DNA from: Saprospiraceae bacterium
GTDB lineage: Bacteria > Bacteroidota > Bacteroidia > Chitinophagales > Saprospiraceae
Assembly (NCBI GenBank): GCA_028285545.1
Contig: JANQPA010000099.1
Location: forward strand, 1-50,209
Direction of reading: 5' to 3'
DNA: 50,209 nt
Positions 49,423 to 50,209 of the stretch are shown in pieces (the first letter of the stretch is position 1; each line of letters begins with the position of its first letter). The position numbers and the translations under genes were made by a program. The notes under the pieces were generated by a model. It did not search any database. It was not told where the DNA came from and worked only from the letters and a program-made list of their open reading frames with translations.

Positions 49423-50064
49423 CTTTAAAAATTTATTGTTTTAGGATTAAATATAGTTTGCTTTATCACCTGTCACCTTCTAATCAAACATTAATCAATT
49501 TCATTAATCTTTTAATGAAAAATCATGAAGGAATTGCATAAGACAGACAGGGATAGGCATCCTCAATTGATGCAAATCCAATTTGCCACTGTAACTTTGG
49601 ACAAAACTTAATGCACTAAAATCCATACATTAAGCCTAAGCGTCATTACAGGCAAAATGACTTTATTGTTAACTATCCAATCTGTTGTTTTCATGAAAAA
49701 CAAAGAGCTGCCCCTCAATCCATTATGATTGTGGCATTCTAAGTTAGTCGGGACCTCTCGGCAATAAATAAGCGCCAACGAGCATTAGTGTACCATTTAG
49801 CAACTGACTATATTGTTTATGGTGAGTTTCCCTCTATAGTATGGTAGTAGATTCTTTCAATTAGAGGTTATTTTGGTATTTAACCTGTAATACCGGGCAG
49901 TTTACAGGTATAATTATAGCGTATGTACGCATGCACAAAATAAAAGTTTCATTCAAATTAAAAAAATATTAATTTTTTATTTACAAATTATTCTTGATGG
50001 ATAAAAAGAAAAAACATAATGAGTTTTGGGCAGTCCTTTGTTTTTATAGAACTCCATGGGTATC
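49423..50064. other. intergenic region without a gene
   Basis: This AT-rich stretch carries no credible ORF, tRNA or terminator. It leads into the palindrome cluster at the right edge. Confidence 0.5.
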
Positions 50065-50209
50065 GCAGCTACGCTGCTGGATTAGTTATTGACTAAAAAC
50101 CTTGGGTTGCCACCCAAGGTTGATTGTTATCGCCACCATGCGGCTTAATATCTGCAAAATAAAACCGCGTAGCGGTGTCAAGCATAAGCCTTGGGTGCTA
50201 ACCCAAGGC
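50065..50209. repeat. REP-like palindrome cluster at the window edge
   Basis: Three hairpins: GCAGC TAC GCTGC (50065-50077), AACCTTGGGT TGCC ACCCAAGGTT (50098-50121) and GCCTTGGGT GCTA ACCCAAGGC (50188-50209). Between them CACCATGCGGCTT and AACCGCGTAGCGGTG are roughly complementary. The last hairpin is cut by the window end. No transposase is visible. Confidence 0.7.

Overview
The window looks like a chromosomal segment of a member of the Bacteroidota, most likely a Saprospiria/Chitinophagia-type bacterium. The support is low GC content, a giant surface protein with a type IX secretion (T9SS) C-terminal sorting domain, a hybrid two-component regulator fusing a sensor kinase to an AraC output domain, a TonB-dependent receptor with a carboxypeptidase-regulatory-like N-terminus, many Cys-lipobox lipoproteins, and one promoter that fits the Bacteroidota consensus (TTTG, 19 bp, TAnnTTTG). 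I see no rRNA, tRNA, complete insertion sequence, phage gene or CRISPR array. Species cannot be assigned from this sequence alone.

Layout, left to right. 0-5 kb: a palindromic element, a MORN-repeat secreted protein, an unknown secreted protein, an SRPBCC protein and a MATE exporter. 5-9 kb: a long hairpin element, an ECF sigma factor followed by a GGTAGAA x8 microsatellite and a small membrane protein, a zinc-ribbon protein, an alpha/beta hydrolase and a membrane-bound AraC-type regulator. 9.2-11 kb: a tight four-gene minus-strand cluster (small lipoprotein, degenerate HExxH protein, DinB-like protein, Imm10-like protein); this is the best candidate here for an undescribed functional unit. 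11-18.6 kb: an NTF2-like protein, a Crp/Fnr regulator, a membrane protein plus His-rich Hsp20 pair, S9 and S41 peptidases and an NTF2-like lipoprotein. 18.6-28.7 kb: a LytS/LytTR pair, a bile-acid-symporter family transporter, a metallophosphoesterase with a CBM9-like tail, a block of ACATGTC palindromes before an AI-2E family transporter, two overlapping TlpA-like thioredoxin genes and a double-fasciclin lipoprotein. 28.7-38.7 kb: a 1848-residue T9SS-sorted repeat protein and, directly upstream on the same strand, the 1445-residue hybrid regulator. 39-50 kb: a META-like lipoprotein, a lumazine-binding-like protein, a Tat-signal aminotransferase whose stop lies in a microsatellite, a second LytS/LytTR pair, a short methylmalonyl-CoA mutase small subunit, an IscA-type Fe-S protein, a TonB-dependent receptor, an unknown secreted protein and a REP-like palindrome cluster.

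Most genes appear to be housekeeping or envelope functions: secreted peptidases and thioredoxins, lipoproteins, exporters and sensors. Intergenic DNA is unusually structured. Many gene ends carry long, nearly perfect hairpins, several sharing a GGCTGnCTCATCC core or a GTTGTGTAAAAA arm. Short tandem repeats sit immediately at three gene 3' ends. These repeat families and the 9.2-11 kb cluster are the parts least explained by ordinary annotation.
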